Source: a virus
DNA length: 34,467 nucleotides
Direction: 5' to 3' (one strand)
IMG/VR virus record: IMGVR_UViG_3300003322_000941
Coordinates: 1-34,467 of that record
Position numbers and translations under genes: made by a program. The notes under the pieces were generated by a model. That model was given only the letters and a program-made list of their open reading frames with translations, searched no databases and was not told the DNA's origin. Of the stretch, positions 14,769 through 22,683 are shown one piece after another; the stretch's first letter is position 1; each line of letters opens with the position of its first letter.

Positions 14769-15919
14769 TGGCTAACGGCGCTATTTTTAATACTCCGAAT
14801 ATCTTCCTCCAGGGGTCGCAGCTTTACCAGAACGCCAACAGCCGCATCTTCGATGCGATCACGCAGGCGGCCGACATCTACGAAAAGATGCAGATGACGC
14901 GGGACGCCAACCTGAACGCCCTTCGCATGAAGCAGGCTGAGTTGAACGCGGACCCCGAGAGGGCGTCGCTGCCGATCCTGGCCAAGGCAAGGCAGTTTGG
15001 CGTCGCCTCGCTGTCGCCTGAGGAAAAGGCGATGTTCGATGCATCGCAGCAAATTTTGGCATCGAAAGTGGCGATCCAACCGGCGACCGGACAAGCCTAT
15101 AGTCCCTATACGGCCATCAGTCTTGACAATAAGGCTCCTCCTAGTGCCGCTGCGGAGATGTTCACCAACGCCGGTATTCTTCCGCCGCCCAGGGAGGCCG
15201 CCCCTGCCCCGCTGGGCGAACCGAAGCTAAAGTCTGAGTTTGAGGGGTCTAGTGTCGATGATACGGGCATCGGCAACACACCCGTGGGCCGCATGGAGAA
15301 GTTCAAGTCGAACCTTGAGACCGACAGGCAGATCAAGGTCGAGGATGCCAAGCAGAAGTTCGACCAACGCAAGGCGGAATTCTATAAGCCGAAGCTCCAG
15401 GCCGTCCTGGAGAAGATGTCCGACATCAACGAGCAACTCCAAAAGTCCAGCGCGCTCAAGTCGGAGGATAAGAGCGGGTTGAGCAATGCGTTGAACACGT
15501 TGGCGGGCACCGACATTCCGATACCTTTCTCGGGCAAGAGCATTCCGGTGGGGCGCGCGACGGAGGAGGTGGCCCGCAAGAAGGTCGCAAGCCTCAGGGA
15601 TCAATACGACTCGCTCAAGTCTAACGCCATGAGCCTGCTCAAGAACGCCGCCAACATCGCGGCGGGCTCGATGAACTCCGACGCCGAGCAAAGGCTTGCC
15701 CTCAGCTCTTTCGGCGACCCCAATGGCAATTATGAGGCCAATAAGAAGGCCCTCGAAGCCACGATGGAATCTTACGGCACCCGGGCGGCACGGGCGGCGG
15801 CGGAAAAGGGGGCGCCGAAGGATGAGGCGAAGTGGCCAGAAGCGAAAATCCAAAAGGCGCTGAAAGCGGGCTACTCGATGGACGAAATCAAAGCCTACAT
15901 GAATGGCCGCCGCAAATAG
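14768..15919 (+). CDS. Second ejection / internal virion protein (383 aa)
   Basis: It occupies the position of P22 gp20. Largely helical with a hydrophilic Pro/Glu linker (about residues 120-175), long charged coiled-coil segments (RQIKVEDAKQKFDQRKAEFYKPKLQAVLEKM, split here by no break) and an Ala-rich part (LLKNAANIAAGSM). It has no enzyme motif. The C-terminus AKIQKALKAGYSMDEIKAYMNGRRK resembles the short helical repeats seen in such proteins. Start ATG overlaps the previous TGA, and its last codons overlap the start of the third gene by 17 bases, indicating balanced co-translation. Confidence 0.6.
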   Translation: MANGAIFNTPNIFLQGSQLYQNANSRIFDAITQAADIYEKMQMTRDANLNALRMKQAELNADPERASLPILAKARQFGVASLSPEEKAMFDASQQILASKVAIQPATGQAYSPYTAISLDNKAPPSAAAEMFTNAGILPPPREAAPAPLGEPKLKSEFEGSSVDDTGIGNTPVGRMEKFKSNLETDRQIKVEDAKQKFDQRKAEFYKPKLQAVLEKMSDINEQLQKSSALKSEDKSGLSNALNTLAGTDIPIPFSGKSIPVGRATEEVARKKVASLRDQYDSLKSNAMSLLKNAANIAAGSMNSDAEQRLALSSFGDPNGNYEANKKALEATMESYGTRAARAAAEKGAPKDEAKWPEAKIQKALKAGYSMDEIKAYMNGRRK

Positions 15920-18059
15920 CCGCCCCTCGCTGGACGAGATATTCGGCCAAGATCGGCAGTCACTTGATGCCATCTTCGCCGATGAGGCCGCCGCATCGGA
16001 ACCGCCTCCACCTAACCCCCTAGGTGATCAAGGAATCCCGGCAGACGTGATCCGCCACGCCGCCATGGGCAGGATCGACCGTAAGGCCGCCGAGGACTAC
16101 CTCAAGAGCGTGGGACTCGACCCTTCGGTTATCGACAGATTCGGCAAGAACGCCTCGGCGTCGGACGTGCTGATGGGCTTGGCGCAAAAGCCTGGCCAGG
16201 GCCTTACCGCGGGATTCGGCGATGAAATCACGTCCCGTCTGGTCGCACCCATCGCCATGGCGACCGGGCTCACCTACGAGGAAGCCCAGCAGGCTATCGA
16301 GGACAGGATGCGGCGCCAGGCCGATGCTGCCTCGGCGCGGCATCCGATCCTGTCCGCAGGGCTGGAAATAGCCGGGAGTGTGGCGGGCGCAAAGAAGCTA
16401 ACTAGTGCCTTCCCGAACATAACAAAAAGGGTCACCGATTTTGCAACAAAAGGGGTCGTCCCCTCCCTCGTCACAAGTGGTGCCACTGGTGCGATTTCGG
16501 GGGGTATATATGGACTCGGCAACGGCGAGGGAGATGTGCAAGCGCGCCTCAAGAACGCTGGCGATATGGGACTACTTGGGGGGCTTTTTGGCCTTGGCGG
16601 CGCTGCTGCTTCTCGGCCGGTTGCCAATCTGACGGAAAGGGCCTTGAAGTTCGTCAGGAAGGCAAGGCCCGAGAAGATCGCGCAAATGCCGGGCGGCATC
16701 ACCCGGTCTCCCCTGGCCGTCGATGCCGCCACCACACAAGGGTCCGTCATCCCCCTGACAAAAGGCCAGGCGACCCAAAACCCACAACTGCAATCGCTGG
16801 AGAACATGGCCCGCTCGGGCGCCCTCGATGACACCTCGCAAGCGTCGATGTTGGCCGCCGACTACAAGCAGCAGGACGCGATCAAAAACGGCATAGAAAG
16901 AGTGGCCGGAGGAGAGGCGAGTGAGAATTCACTGACGAAGGCCGGAGAAATTCTCAGGAAGGGGTACAAGGACATTAAGGGCCATGTTTCCAAGGCTTAT
17001 GACGATGCCGCGGCGATCCGTGGCGTGTTCGTGGACAAGAAACCGATGGCCGAGAGCTTCGCGCCGAAGATTAATGACATCATGTACAAGCAAGGTTTCG
17101 ATGCCAGCAACCTGACGCCCGAGAGCAAGAAGATATTGGGCCAGATCGGCACCTTGAAAGACCCCAAAGTGTCGGCCGTCAACCTGGAGAAGATGGAGTT
17201 CTGGCGCCGAAAGGTGAACAATCGCGCCGAGCAGATGAAGGGCGACCCCGAGGGCGTACTGATGGGCCGCGTCGTGAAGGCTTACGACGACTTCATGGCC
17301 AAGTTGCCCGAGGGGGCGCTCAAAGCGGGCGACGAATCGGCCCTGCAACAAATCCTCGATGCCCGGAGCCTGCGGAAACGCCAAGGCGTGCTGTTCGAGC
17401 GCAACAAGGTGGTGAGCGATATCGTTAAGGGAAGCGACCTCACCAACGAGGAACTCGCCAACCTGGTACTGACCGGGAGCGGTCGCGGCCAGAGCATTCA
17501 TGCGGGCTCCGGCAAGGCAGTTAGGGCGATGAAACGGGCGGCGGGAGACAATGCGGGCGACCTGGTGGACAACCTTCGAAAGGGCACCTTCGCGCGCATC
17601 CTATACCGCTCCACTGTGAACACCCAGCGGGCGGGCACGGACATACAGATGATCTCGCCCTCGAAGCTGCTCAAGGAGCTTGACGGCCTGTCGGGCAACC
17701 GGTCGTTCATGGAAGAGGTTTTCGACGAGCAGGGCCGCAACACCATCATGGCGATGAGGAACGACCTGCGTAAGGTTGTGAGCGAGCAACCGGGGACGAA
17801 GAACTACTCCAATTCGGCCTACACCATCATGAACTATCTGCGCCGCCTACCTCTTGGATTGAGCGGTCTCTCCGGACTTGCGGAGATCGGTTTGAAGCCG
17901 GTCGCGCAGAAAGCCGCACGGGACGAGCTGGAAAAGTCTTTGCAAGACGTGATCGGCCAGGTCCAAAGCGAACTCATGGGTAAGGCCAAGCTTTATGGGG
18001 CCGCCGCCGCCGGAGGCCAAGGCGGCAAGCAGGCCGTAGAAATAAACGGGAGGGAATGA
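15903..18059 (+). CDS. Large ejection / internal virion protein, P22 gp16-like position (718 aa)
   Basis: The largest of the three ejection-type proteins. The N-terminus has a short helical repeat (SLDEIFGQDRQSLDAIFADE). Residues about 100-240 carry Gly/Ala-rich hydrophobic stretches (GLTAGFGDEITSRLVAPIAMATG, GAISGGIYGLGNGEGD, MGLLGGLFGLGGAAASR) that could insert into the membrane. The rest is helical and charged, ending in another Gly/Ala-rich segment (LGLSGLSGLAEIGLK). No peptidoglycan hydrolase motif was seen. Role by position: transfer of DNA through the host envelope. Confidence 0.65.
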   Translation: MAAANSRPSLDEIFGQDRQSLDAIFADEAAASEPPPPNPLGDQGIPADVIRHAAMGRIDRKAAEDYLKSVGLDPSVIDRFGKNASASDVLMGLAQKPGQGLTAGFGDEITSRLVAPIAMATGLTYEEAQQAIEDRMRRQADAASARHPILSAGLEIAGSVAGAKKLTSAFPNITKRVTDFATKGVVPSLVTSGATGAISGGIYGLGNGEGDVQARLKNAGDMGLLGGLFGLGGAAASRPVANLTERALKFVRKARPEKIAQMPGGITRSPLAVDAATTQGSVIPLTKGQATQNPQLQSLENMARSGALDDTSQASMLAADYKQQDAIKNGIERVAGGEASENSLTKAGEILRKGYKDIKGHVSKAYDDAAAIRGVFVDKKPMAESFAPKINDIMYKQGFDASNLTPESKKILGQIGTLKDPKVSAVNLEKMEFWRRKVNNRAEQMKGDPEGVLMGRVVKAYDDFMAKLPEGALKAGDESALQQILDARSLRKRQGVLFERNKVVSDIVKGSDLTNEELANLVLTGSGRGQSIHAGSGKAVRAMKRAAGDNAGDLVDNLRKGTFARILYRSTVNTQRAGTDIQMISPSKLLKELDGLSGNRSFMEEVFDEQGRNTIMAMRNDLRKVVSEQPGTKNYSNSAYTIMNYLRRLPLGLSGLSGLAEIGLKPVAQKAARDELEKSLQDVIGQVQSELMGKAKLYGAAAAGGQGGKQAVEINGRE

Positions 18060-18060
18060 T

Positions 18061-19173
18061 GTGAAGATTTCGCCATTTGGCCGCTATTACGCGCCGGACG
18101 CCGATGGGTCACCGCTTTCCGGCGGCAAGCTCTATACCTATGATGCCGGAACCACCACCCCAAAATCGACCTATACCGATAAAGCAGGGGGCTCGGCCAA
18201 CGCCAACCCCGTTATACTGGATGCAAACGGTTATGCCGACGTCTGGCTTGATACCGGCTCCTATAAGTTCGTTTTGAAGAACTCTAGCGACGTTACCATT
18301 TGGACGAAGGATAACATCGATGGCGGCGGCGTGGTGGGATTTGCCTCGACTGTCATTACCAAATCCACTGGTTTTACGCTTTCCACCGCCGAACAAAACA
18401 ATGTCGTCGTGTGTACCGCCGCGATCACCGTCAGCCTGTTGCCCGCAGCTAACGCGGGGGATGGTTTCGCAGCGATCATCATCAACACCAGCGCGGGTAA
18501 CGTCACGATCGACCCCGATGGGTCGGAAACCATCAACGGGTCATCCACCCTTAATGTAAGGGCCGGTTCGTCGGTCACAATCCATACCAACGGCACTGCC
18601 TGGTACGCAACCACACACGTACCGGAAGCTGGCACGGTCGGAACGTCCCAGCTGGCCTTCGGGATGACGGGAATGCTGGCGCCGTTCGCGGGAAGCTCGG
18701 CACCGACGGGCTGGCTGCTCTGCTATGGGCAGGCGGTCAGCCGCACGACCTATGCGGACCTATTCAGTGCCATCAGTACTACTTACGGCACGGGCGATGG
18801 CTCGACCACGTTCAACCTTCCCGACCTTCGCGGACGCTCCGTGTTCGGGGTAGACAATATGGGTGGCAGCGCGGCCAACCGTGTGACGAACGGTAACAGC
18901 GGCATTACGGGCACAACCTTGGGTGCGGCTGGCGGTTCGGAACTGATGCACCAGCACACCCATACGATTACGGATTCCGGCCACGTTCATGCCATCGCCC
19001 GCACCTCGGTAGGTTACTCCAGTGGTGGCGGAACCGGCCCGGCGGTTCCGGGTGGCGAGACAACAATGAACAGTAATAGCGCCACCACCGGCATCAGCAT
19101 CAATAATTCCGGCTCCGGGTCATCCCAGAACATGCCTCCGGCGATCATGATGAATTGGATCATTAAGACGTAG
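18061..19173 (+). CDS. Tail fibre with head-binding-like N-terminus and phage tail-collar domain (370 aa)
   Basis: GTG 18061 follows GGGAGG. Residues about 5-90 (GKLYTYDAGTTTPKSTY, NPVILDANGYADVWLDTGSYKFVL, IWTKDNIDG) are the attachment domain found at the N-terminus of many podovirus spikes and fibres. The middle (about 105-195) is a small beta domain (NAGDGFAAIIINTSAGNVTI). The C-terminus is a tail-collar domain: GMLAPFAGSSAPTGWLLCYG, YADLFSAISTTYGTGDGSTTF and NLPDLRGRSVFGVDNM, with His-rich MHQHTHTITDSGHVHA as in metal-bound trimeric fibre tips. It is probably the main receptor-binding fibre. Confidence 0.82.
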   Translation: MKISPFGRYYAPDADGSPLSGGKLYTYDAGTTTPKSTYTDKAGGSANANPVILDANGYADVWLDTGSYKFVLKNSSDVTIWTKDNIDGGGVVGFASTVITKSTGFTLSTAEQNNVVVCTAAITVSLLPAANAGDGFAAIIINTSAGNVTIDPDGSETINGSSTLNVRAGSSVTIHTNGTAWYATTHVPEAGTVGTSQLAFGMTGMLAPFAGSSAPTGWLLCYGQAVSRTTYADLFSAISTTYGTGDGSTTFNLPDLRGRSVFGVDNMGGSAANRVTNGNSGITGTTLGAAGGSELMHQHTHTITDSGHVHAIARTSVGYSSGGGTGPAVPGGETTMNSNSATTGISINNSGSGSSQNMPPAIMMNWIIKT

Positions 19174-19200
19174 CACCAATTGACAGAGAGAGGAGTGCCC

Positions 19201-19593
19201 ATGATGATGGAACAAACCAACGAAAGTAAAACCATGCGGCGACTTCTTGCGCTCGGTTTCATGGGTGGCCTGGCTGCCGCGTCGGCCCACGCCGCGGTGG
19301 TACAAACCTCCAGCGACTACACACGGAGCGCCACCACTACCAGTTCCAGCTTGCAGTTCTTCAAGCTCCGGCAAGATAAGCCTACGGTGGTCGAGGTGAG
19401 TGGCACGGGCTCGGGCACCTTGAAGGTCGGTACCGCCATCGATGACAGCCCAACGACCTCCAACGGGTTTGTGCCGGACCCGGATGGCACTGTGACAAGC
19501 AATACCGGGTGGGTACTGCCGAGCGGGCTGCTCATGCTTATCTTTGAGCCGACCTCGGGTACGTGGGTCGTAAGGGTAGCGCAACCGAAATGA
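19201..19593 (+). CDS. Small exported protein with signal peptide (130 aa)
   Basis: ATG 19201 is 4 bases after GAGAGGAG. After a polar lead (MMMEQTNESKT) comes MRRLLALGFMGGLAAASAHA, a Sec signal peptide; ATG 19234 would give the signal directly. The mature part is a Thr/Ser-rich beta sandwich-like sequence (FFKLRQDKPTVVEVSGTGSG, SNTGWVLPSGLLMLIFEP, GTWVVRVAQPK). No family recognised. Located between fibre and lysis genes; the stop overlaps the next ATG (ATGA). Confidence 0.6.
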   Translation: MMMEQTNESKTMRRLLALGFMGGLAAASAHAAVVQTSSDYTRSATTTSSSLQFFKLRQDKPTVVEVSGTGSGTLKVGTAIDDSPTTSNGFVPDPDGTVTSNTGWVLPSGLLMLIFEPTSGTWVVRVAQPK

Positions 19594-20204
19594 GGAACAT
19601 CCTTACCCTCACAGTTGCCCTGGCCCTGCTGATCGGCTCGGCGTCCGCGCAAAGCAAGGGCAACATGTTCTCGCGTCTTGGCGATGGAACTGGCCTAATC
19701 TCCACCAACGGGCTGACCGTGGCGGGGTCGGTGACGGCAACCATGGACATCAGCAGTGGCCGTACGCTCGGTTATAACTACGGTCAGTTGACCAATAACG
19801 GCAACGACGCGGTGTTTAAGATACTGAACAGTAACGCCGCCTTCTCGGTAGTTGGCAGCGACTTCGTGCAAATCCTCAAGGCTGACCGTGGCAACCAGGG
19901 CATCATGGTGGGTTTAGCCACGGTGGGACTGAACCCATCGGCAAGCCTGCATGTGAGTGGAACCTCGATCCTCAACAGCAAAACCACCATCGGCGCCAAC
20001 GTCGCACCGACATCGACGCTTGATGTGTATGGAACCGTCTCGGCGACGAACCTTTACCTGGTTCCGCAGGCCACCACCCCGACCACCAACGGGACGATTA
20101 GGCTGGCGATGACGACGAGCGGAACACTTTGCTACCTCAGCAACACCACGTGGGTGGAGGTTGGCCAGAAAACCACGGCATGCAGCTATTCGCCTTCCAG
20201 GTAA
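19590..20204 (+). CDS. Fibre-like exported protein with signal peptide (204 aa)
   Basis: ATG 19590 overlaps the previous stop. Residues 1-21 (MRNILTLTVALALLIGSASAQ) form a signal peptide with an ASA cleavage site. The body has features of fibre-shaft and intramolecular-chaperone regions: ISSGRTLGYNYGQLTN, NPSASLHVSGTSILNSKTTIG, PTSTLDVYGTVSATNLYL, and a closing TNGTIRLAMTTSGTLCYLSNTTWVEVG. It may be a surface-exposed, phage-derived appendage or a fibre with an anchor. It shares the signal-peptide oddity with the 3799, 13010 and 19201 genes. Confidence 0.6.
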   Translation: MRNILTLTVALALLIGSASAQSKGNMFSRLGDGTGLISTNGLTVAGSVTATMDISSGRTLGYNYGQLTNNGNDAVFKILNSNAAFSVVGSDFVQILKADRGNQGIMVGLATVGLNPSASLHVSGTSILNSKTTIGANVAPTSTLDVYGTVSATNLYLVPQATTPTTNGTIRLAMTTSGTLCYLSNTTWVEVGQKTTACSYSPSR

Positions 20205-20208
20205 AGCA

Positions 20209-20466
20209 ATGGAAGGCAACGGCTCTGCACGCCTGGCCCGTCTTGAGAAGAACCAAGACGAAATGATCCGTTACCAATCAGACCACGGTGAGAAGCTGAC
20301 ACGCATCCTTACAATCATGGAGCAGAACTCCGACTTGCCGGATAGGGTTTCCGCGCTCGAAGCACTACGTAACAGGATTTACGGCTACCTCTTTGGAGCT
20401 TCCGTGGCCGGAGCCGGCGGAGGACTTGGTCTGGCCAAGTGGTTCGGCGTTGGCGGGTTCCATTGA
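20209..20466 (+). CDS. XhlA-like membrane-anchored lysis protein (85 aa)
   Basis: ATG 20209, four bases after the previous stop. Residues 1-55 form a charged coiled coil (ARLARLEKNQDEMIRYQSDHGEKLTRILTIMEQ, split by no break), and residues about 60-78 (GYLFGASVAGAGGGLGLAK) form one membrane helix near the C-terminus. This is the shape of haemolysin XhlA / small phage holin-associated proteins. Its place before DUF5675 and holin-like genes supports a lysis role. It overlaps the next gene by TTGA. Confidence 0.6.
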   Translation: MEGNGSARLARLEKNQDEMIRYQSDHGEKLTRILTIMEQNSDLPDRVSALEALRNRIYGYLFGASVAGAGGGLGLAKWFGVGGFH

Positions 20467-20852
20467 TCGCGCTTCAACGCCTTTGCGAAATCAACGGCGC
20501 CACGCTTGGGCGCCTGTTGGTCGAGGACGTTCCCCCCTTATGGACCCTGGAGCGGCCATGGCTGGGTAACCAAACGAGGGTCAGTTGCGTGCCTACGGGT
20601 TGTTACACATGCATACCTCACGGCTGGAGGGGGGGAGCCAGGTTCCGAAGCGTATGGGAACTTGAAGACGTGCCTGATCGTTCTGGCATACTGTTTCATG
20701 CGGGCAACACAGTGGCCGACACCGAGGGCTGCATCCTCGTGGGGCGGGGTTTGATCGCGGTGGAGGGAGTGAGGCTGATCCAAAGCCGTGACGCCATCGA
20801 ACTGATGCGCAAGGCCATCGGCGAGAACGCCTTCGACCTAACAATCAGTTGA
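20463..20852 (+). CDS. DUF5675 family lysis-region protein (129 aa)
   Basis: The start that fits is TTG 20463, overlapping the previous TGA. The family pattern is strong: GATLGRLLVEDVPPLWTLERPWLGN, SCVPTGCYTCIPHG, LEDVPDRSGILFHAGNTVADTEGCILVG. The His (FHAGN) and Cys (EGCI) in the last part are arranged like the catalytic His/Cys of L,D-transpeptidase-type domains, so a peptidoglycan-active enzyme is possible; this is inference. It sits where an endolysin is expected, and no other lysozyme or amidase was found in the window. Confidence 0.75.
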   Translation: MIALQRLCEINGATLGRLLVEDVPPLWTLERPWLGNQTRVSCVPTGCYTCIPHGWRGGARFRSVWELEDVPDRSGILFHAGNTVADTEGCILVGRGLIAVEGVRLIQSRDAIELMRKAIGENAFDLTIS

Positions 20853-20901
20853 CGGCCGCCCCGGCAGGACTCACGATGAGACCGATGAAAGGGTAAGCAT
20901 C

Positions 20902-21102
20902 GTGAATCCTATGGAACTCATTGCTAAGGCGAACGGCATGAAAACCTATACTGCGGCGATAGTCACCATTTTAGTCGCCATCGGCGGGGTTTTAGAGGGT
21001 ACCATTCCGTTAGAGCAGGCCGTTCACTTAAGTGTGGACGCCATTCTCTTCATGACGCTCCGCCACGCCGTCGGCCAACAAAGTAGCAAACAAAGCAAAT
21101 AG
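20902..21102 (+). CDS. Holin-like small membrane protein (66 aa)
   Basis: GTG 20902 follows AAAGGG. Two hydrophobic helices are seen: residues about 15-31 (TYTAAIVTILVAIGGVL) and about 40-55 (AVHLSVDAILFMTLRHA), with a Lys/Ser/Gln-rich tail (GQQSSKQSK). Size, two-helix layout and position after the DUF5675 gene fit a small phage holin that permeabilises the inner membrane. Its stop is two bases before the proposed ATC start of the next gene. Confidence 0.6.
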   Translation: MNPMELIAKANGMKTYTAAIVTILVAIGGVLEGTIPLEQAVHLSVDAILFMTLRHAVGQQSSKQSK

Positions 21103-21103
21103 C

Positions 21104-21562
21104 ATCACCACTATCGCCTACCGAAATGGCGTGCTTGCGTCGGACAGTCTTTCGTCCGCCAATGGCAAGTATTCCGGCCACGTCGTCAAGGTTGAGCGCA
21201 TCAACGGTTGGCTTATCGGTGTCTCAGGCATGTGCGGCGTCGCCAGGGAGTTCTTCGCCTGGTTCGAGGAGAACTGCAAGGACGAGAAACTAAGACGCCC
21301 TCCCTCGACCCTTCTGGTTGACGACGACAAGAACCCCATCAGCGTGTTGCTGGTGAGCAACAAGACCGGGGCCGTCTATATGATCGACGGTTTGGGTTAC
21401 CCCTTTCGGGTTCACGGTAAGTTCTTCGCCATCGGGAGCGGCGAAAGCCATGCGATGGGAGCCATGGCGGCAGGGGCGGACGCTATCAAGGCGGTGCGGA
21501 TTGCCATCACGTTCGATTGCTACACAGGAGGCCCTGTGAGGGTACTCAAAAGGGCCTCATAG
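21104..21562 (+). CDS. HslV/proteasome-like Ntn hydrolase with apparent ATC start (152 aa)
   Basis: From GTG 21131 onward the frame looks like phage proteasome-beta/HslV-like proteins: GVLASDSL, VVKVERINGWLIGVSG, FFAIGSGESHAMGAMAAGADAIKAV and ITFDCYTGGPV. These enzymes need an N-terminal Thr freed by Met removal. The conserved TTIAYRNG lies just upstream, in frame, preceded by ATC (21104) exactly where Met should be. With that start, T1, D13 and K28 match the HslV T1/D17/K33 set. The in-frame open stretch back to the stop at 21053 has no ATG, GTG, TTG or CTG. Starting at 21131 would remove the catalytic Thr. Likely role: a protease of unknown target. Confidence 0.7.
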   Translation: MTTIAYRNGVLASDSLSSANGKYSGHVVKVERINGWLIGVSGMCGVAREFFAWFEENCKDEKLRRPPSTLLVDDDKNPISVLLVSNKTGAVYMIDGLGYPFRVHGKFFAIGSGESHAMGAMAAGADAIKAVRIAITFDCYTGGPVRVLKRAS

Positions 21563-21569
21563 AGGCCCT
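21551..21569. repeat. Perfect inverted repeat across the stop codon
   Basis: AGGGCCTC-ATA-GAGGCCCT is an 8-bp perfect stem that includes the stop codon (21560-21562) of the Ntn hydrolase. It has no T-run. It may protect the mRNA end or be a binding site. Confidence 0.6.
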
Positions 21570-21604
21570 GCTCGGCAAGAACGATACTGATAGAGAGTAT
21601 GTGG

Positions 21605-21640
21605 CAACAAAATGCCCCCGTAAAGGGGGCTTCGGTTTAT
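21605..21640. terminator. Bidirectional rho-independent terminator
   Basis: GCCCCC (21614-21619), loop GTAAA, GGGGGC (21625-21630). Read rightward it is followed by TTCGGTTTA; read leftward by ATTTTGTTG, the better U-tract. It separates the late phage operon from the convergent ardC gene and marks the left edge of the mobilisation module. Confidence 0.85.
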
Positions 21641-22585
21641 TCAGGTGACTTCTTCCTGCAACTCCTCGGCGTGAGACGCCTTTCGGGCTTCCTCGTCGGG
21701 GTCGTCGATACCTTGCACCACGTGTTCCCTCTCGCGCAACCAGTCGGCCGCGCGTGACGCCTGGGAAGCGACCCGGAAGATGGCGCGATTATCCTCACGC
21801 AGCACCGTAAGCCAATGGCCGAGATACTCCGCGCTTTCGCGCTCGTGCTGGTAGCCTAGGTGCGCACAGAGGAAGGCGGCGCCCAACTCGGCGACAAGCT
21901 CCTCCATGGCGTATTCATGATCGCCGAACTTCCGGCCGAGCCGCCGGTCAAGGCGGTCGGGGTGCGCGGTGGCATGGACAAGCTCATGGGTGAGCGTGGC
22001 GCAGAAGGCATCGTCGGAGGTGAACGAGCCGTAGGGCGGGATGTGGATTTCGTCCCGGTGGGGGTAGTAGCAGGCGCGGTTGCCGCCATACTTCACCGGC
22101 ACGCCGGAGGTGTCCGCCAGGCGTTTGAGGGCATCCATGCGCTCCTCGTCTGGCAATCCCTCCTCCTTGCAGGAGAAGATGACCGGAAGGTTCTCCAGTT
22201 GCGCCAGGTTGAACACCGAGTAGGCCTTGAGTAAGGGAATCATCCGGGCGGGTTTTGCCTCGTCGCCCTCGGCCTCGACCGGCTTGAACTTGGTGTAGAT
22301 CACCGTGGCGGCCTTCTCGCCCTTGCGGACGTTGGCCCCGAGGGTGGTAGCCTGGCGGTAGGTCATCCAGCCGTGCGTGGGATAACCCCTCTCCAGGGCC
22401 GTATCCCACAGCAGGAGTATGTTCATTCCCGAGTAGTGATAGCCCGTGGCGGCATTGGTGGGGACCATTGCGACCCCCTGCGCCCCATTGACCTTCCATG
22501 GCCTCTCCCAGGGCTTCACGCCCTGTTCGAGTTGGGCGCAGATGCGCTTGGTGACGGATTCGTAGAGCCCGGCGGTTTTCGCCAT
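21641..22585 (-). CDS. ardC: ArdC family anti-restriction protein (314 aa)
   Basis: The N-terminal domain (about residues 5-130: YESVTKRICAQLEQGVKPWERPW, GYHYSGMNILLLW, GWMTYRQATTLGANVRKGEKAATVIYTK) is the ArdC ssDNA-binding domain. The C-terminal domain is a zinc metallopeptidase-like fold with HELVH at 200-204 and an EELVAELGAAFLC helix (about 228-240) supplying the third ligand. ArdC proteins bind ssDNA and shield incoming DNA from restriction during conjugation; they occur in plasmids, ICEs and phages. ATG 22585 follows GGAGG. It is transcribed divergently from the coupling-protein gene. Confidence 0.9.
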   Translation of the reverse strand: MAKTAGLYESVTKRICAQLEQGVKPWERPWKVNGAQGVAMVPTNAATGYHYSGMNILLLWDTALERGYPTHGWMTYRQATTLGANVRKGEKAATVIYTKFKPVEAEGDEAKPARMIPLLKAYSVFNLAQLENLPVIFSCKEEGLPDEERMDALKRLADTSGVPVKYGGNRACYYPHRDEIHIPPYGSFTSDDAFCATLTHELVHATAHPDRLDRRLGRKFGDHEYAMEELVAELGAAFLCAHLGYQHERESAEYLGHWLTVLREDNRAIFRVASQASRAADWLREREHVVQGIDDPDEEARKASHAEELQEEVT

Positions 22586-22683
22586 GGCAGCCTCCGTGTG
22601 TGGGGATCGGCCTGTATCGGCCGGGAAACGTCAGGGTTAGACTCTTATTTGTTTCTTTGGTGGACAAGGACAAAGGTACGCCG
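22586..22683. promoter_or_regulatory. Divergent ardC / coupling-protein control region
   Basis: ATCGGCC is directly repeated (22606-22612 and 22616-22622), and CGGCC/GGCCG in the same stretch also form an inverted repeat. A regulator binding site is plausible. No confident -35/-10 pair was found on either strand. Confidence 0.4.
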
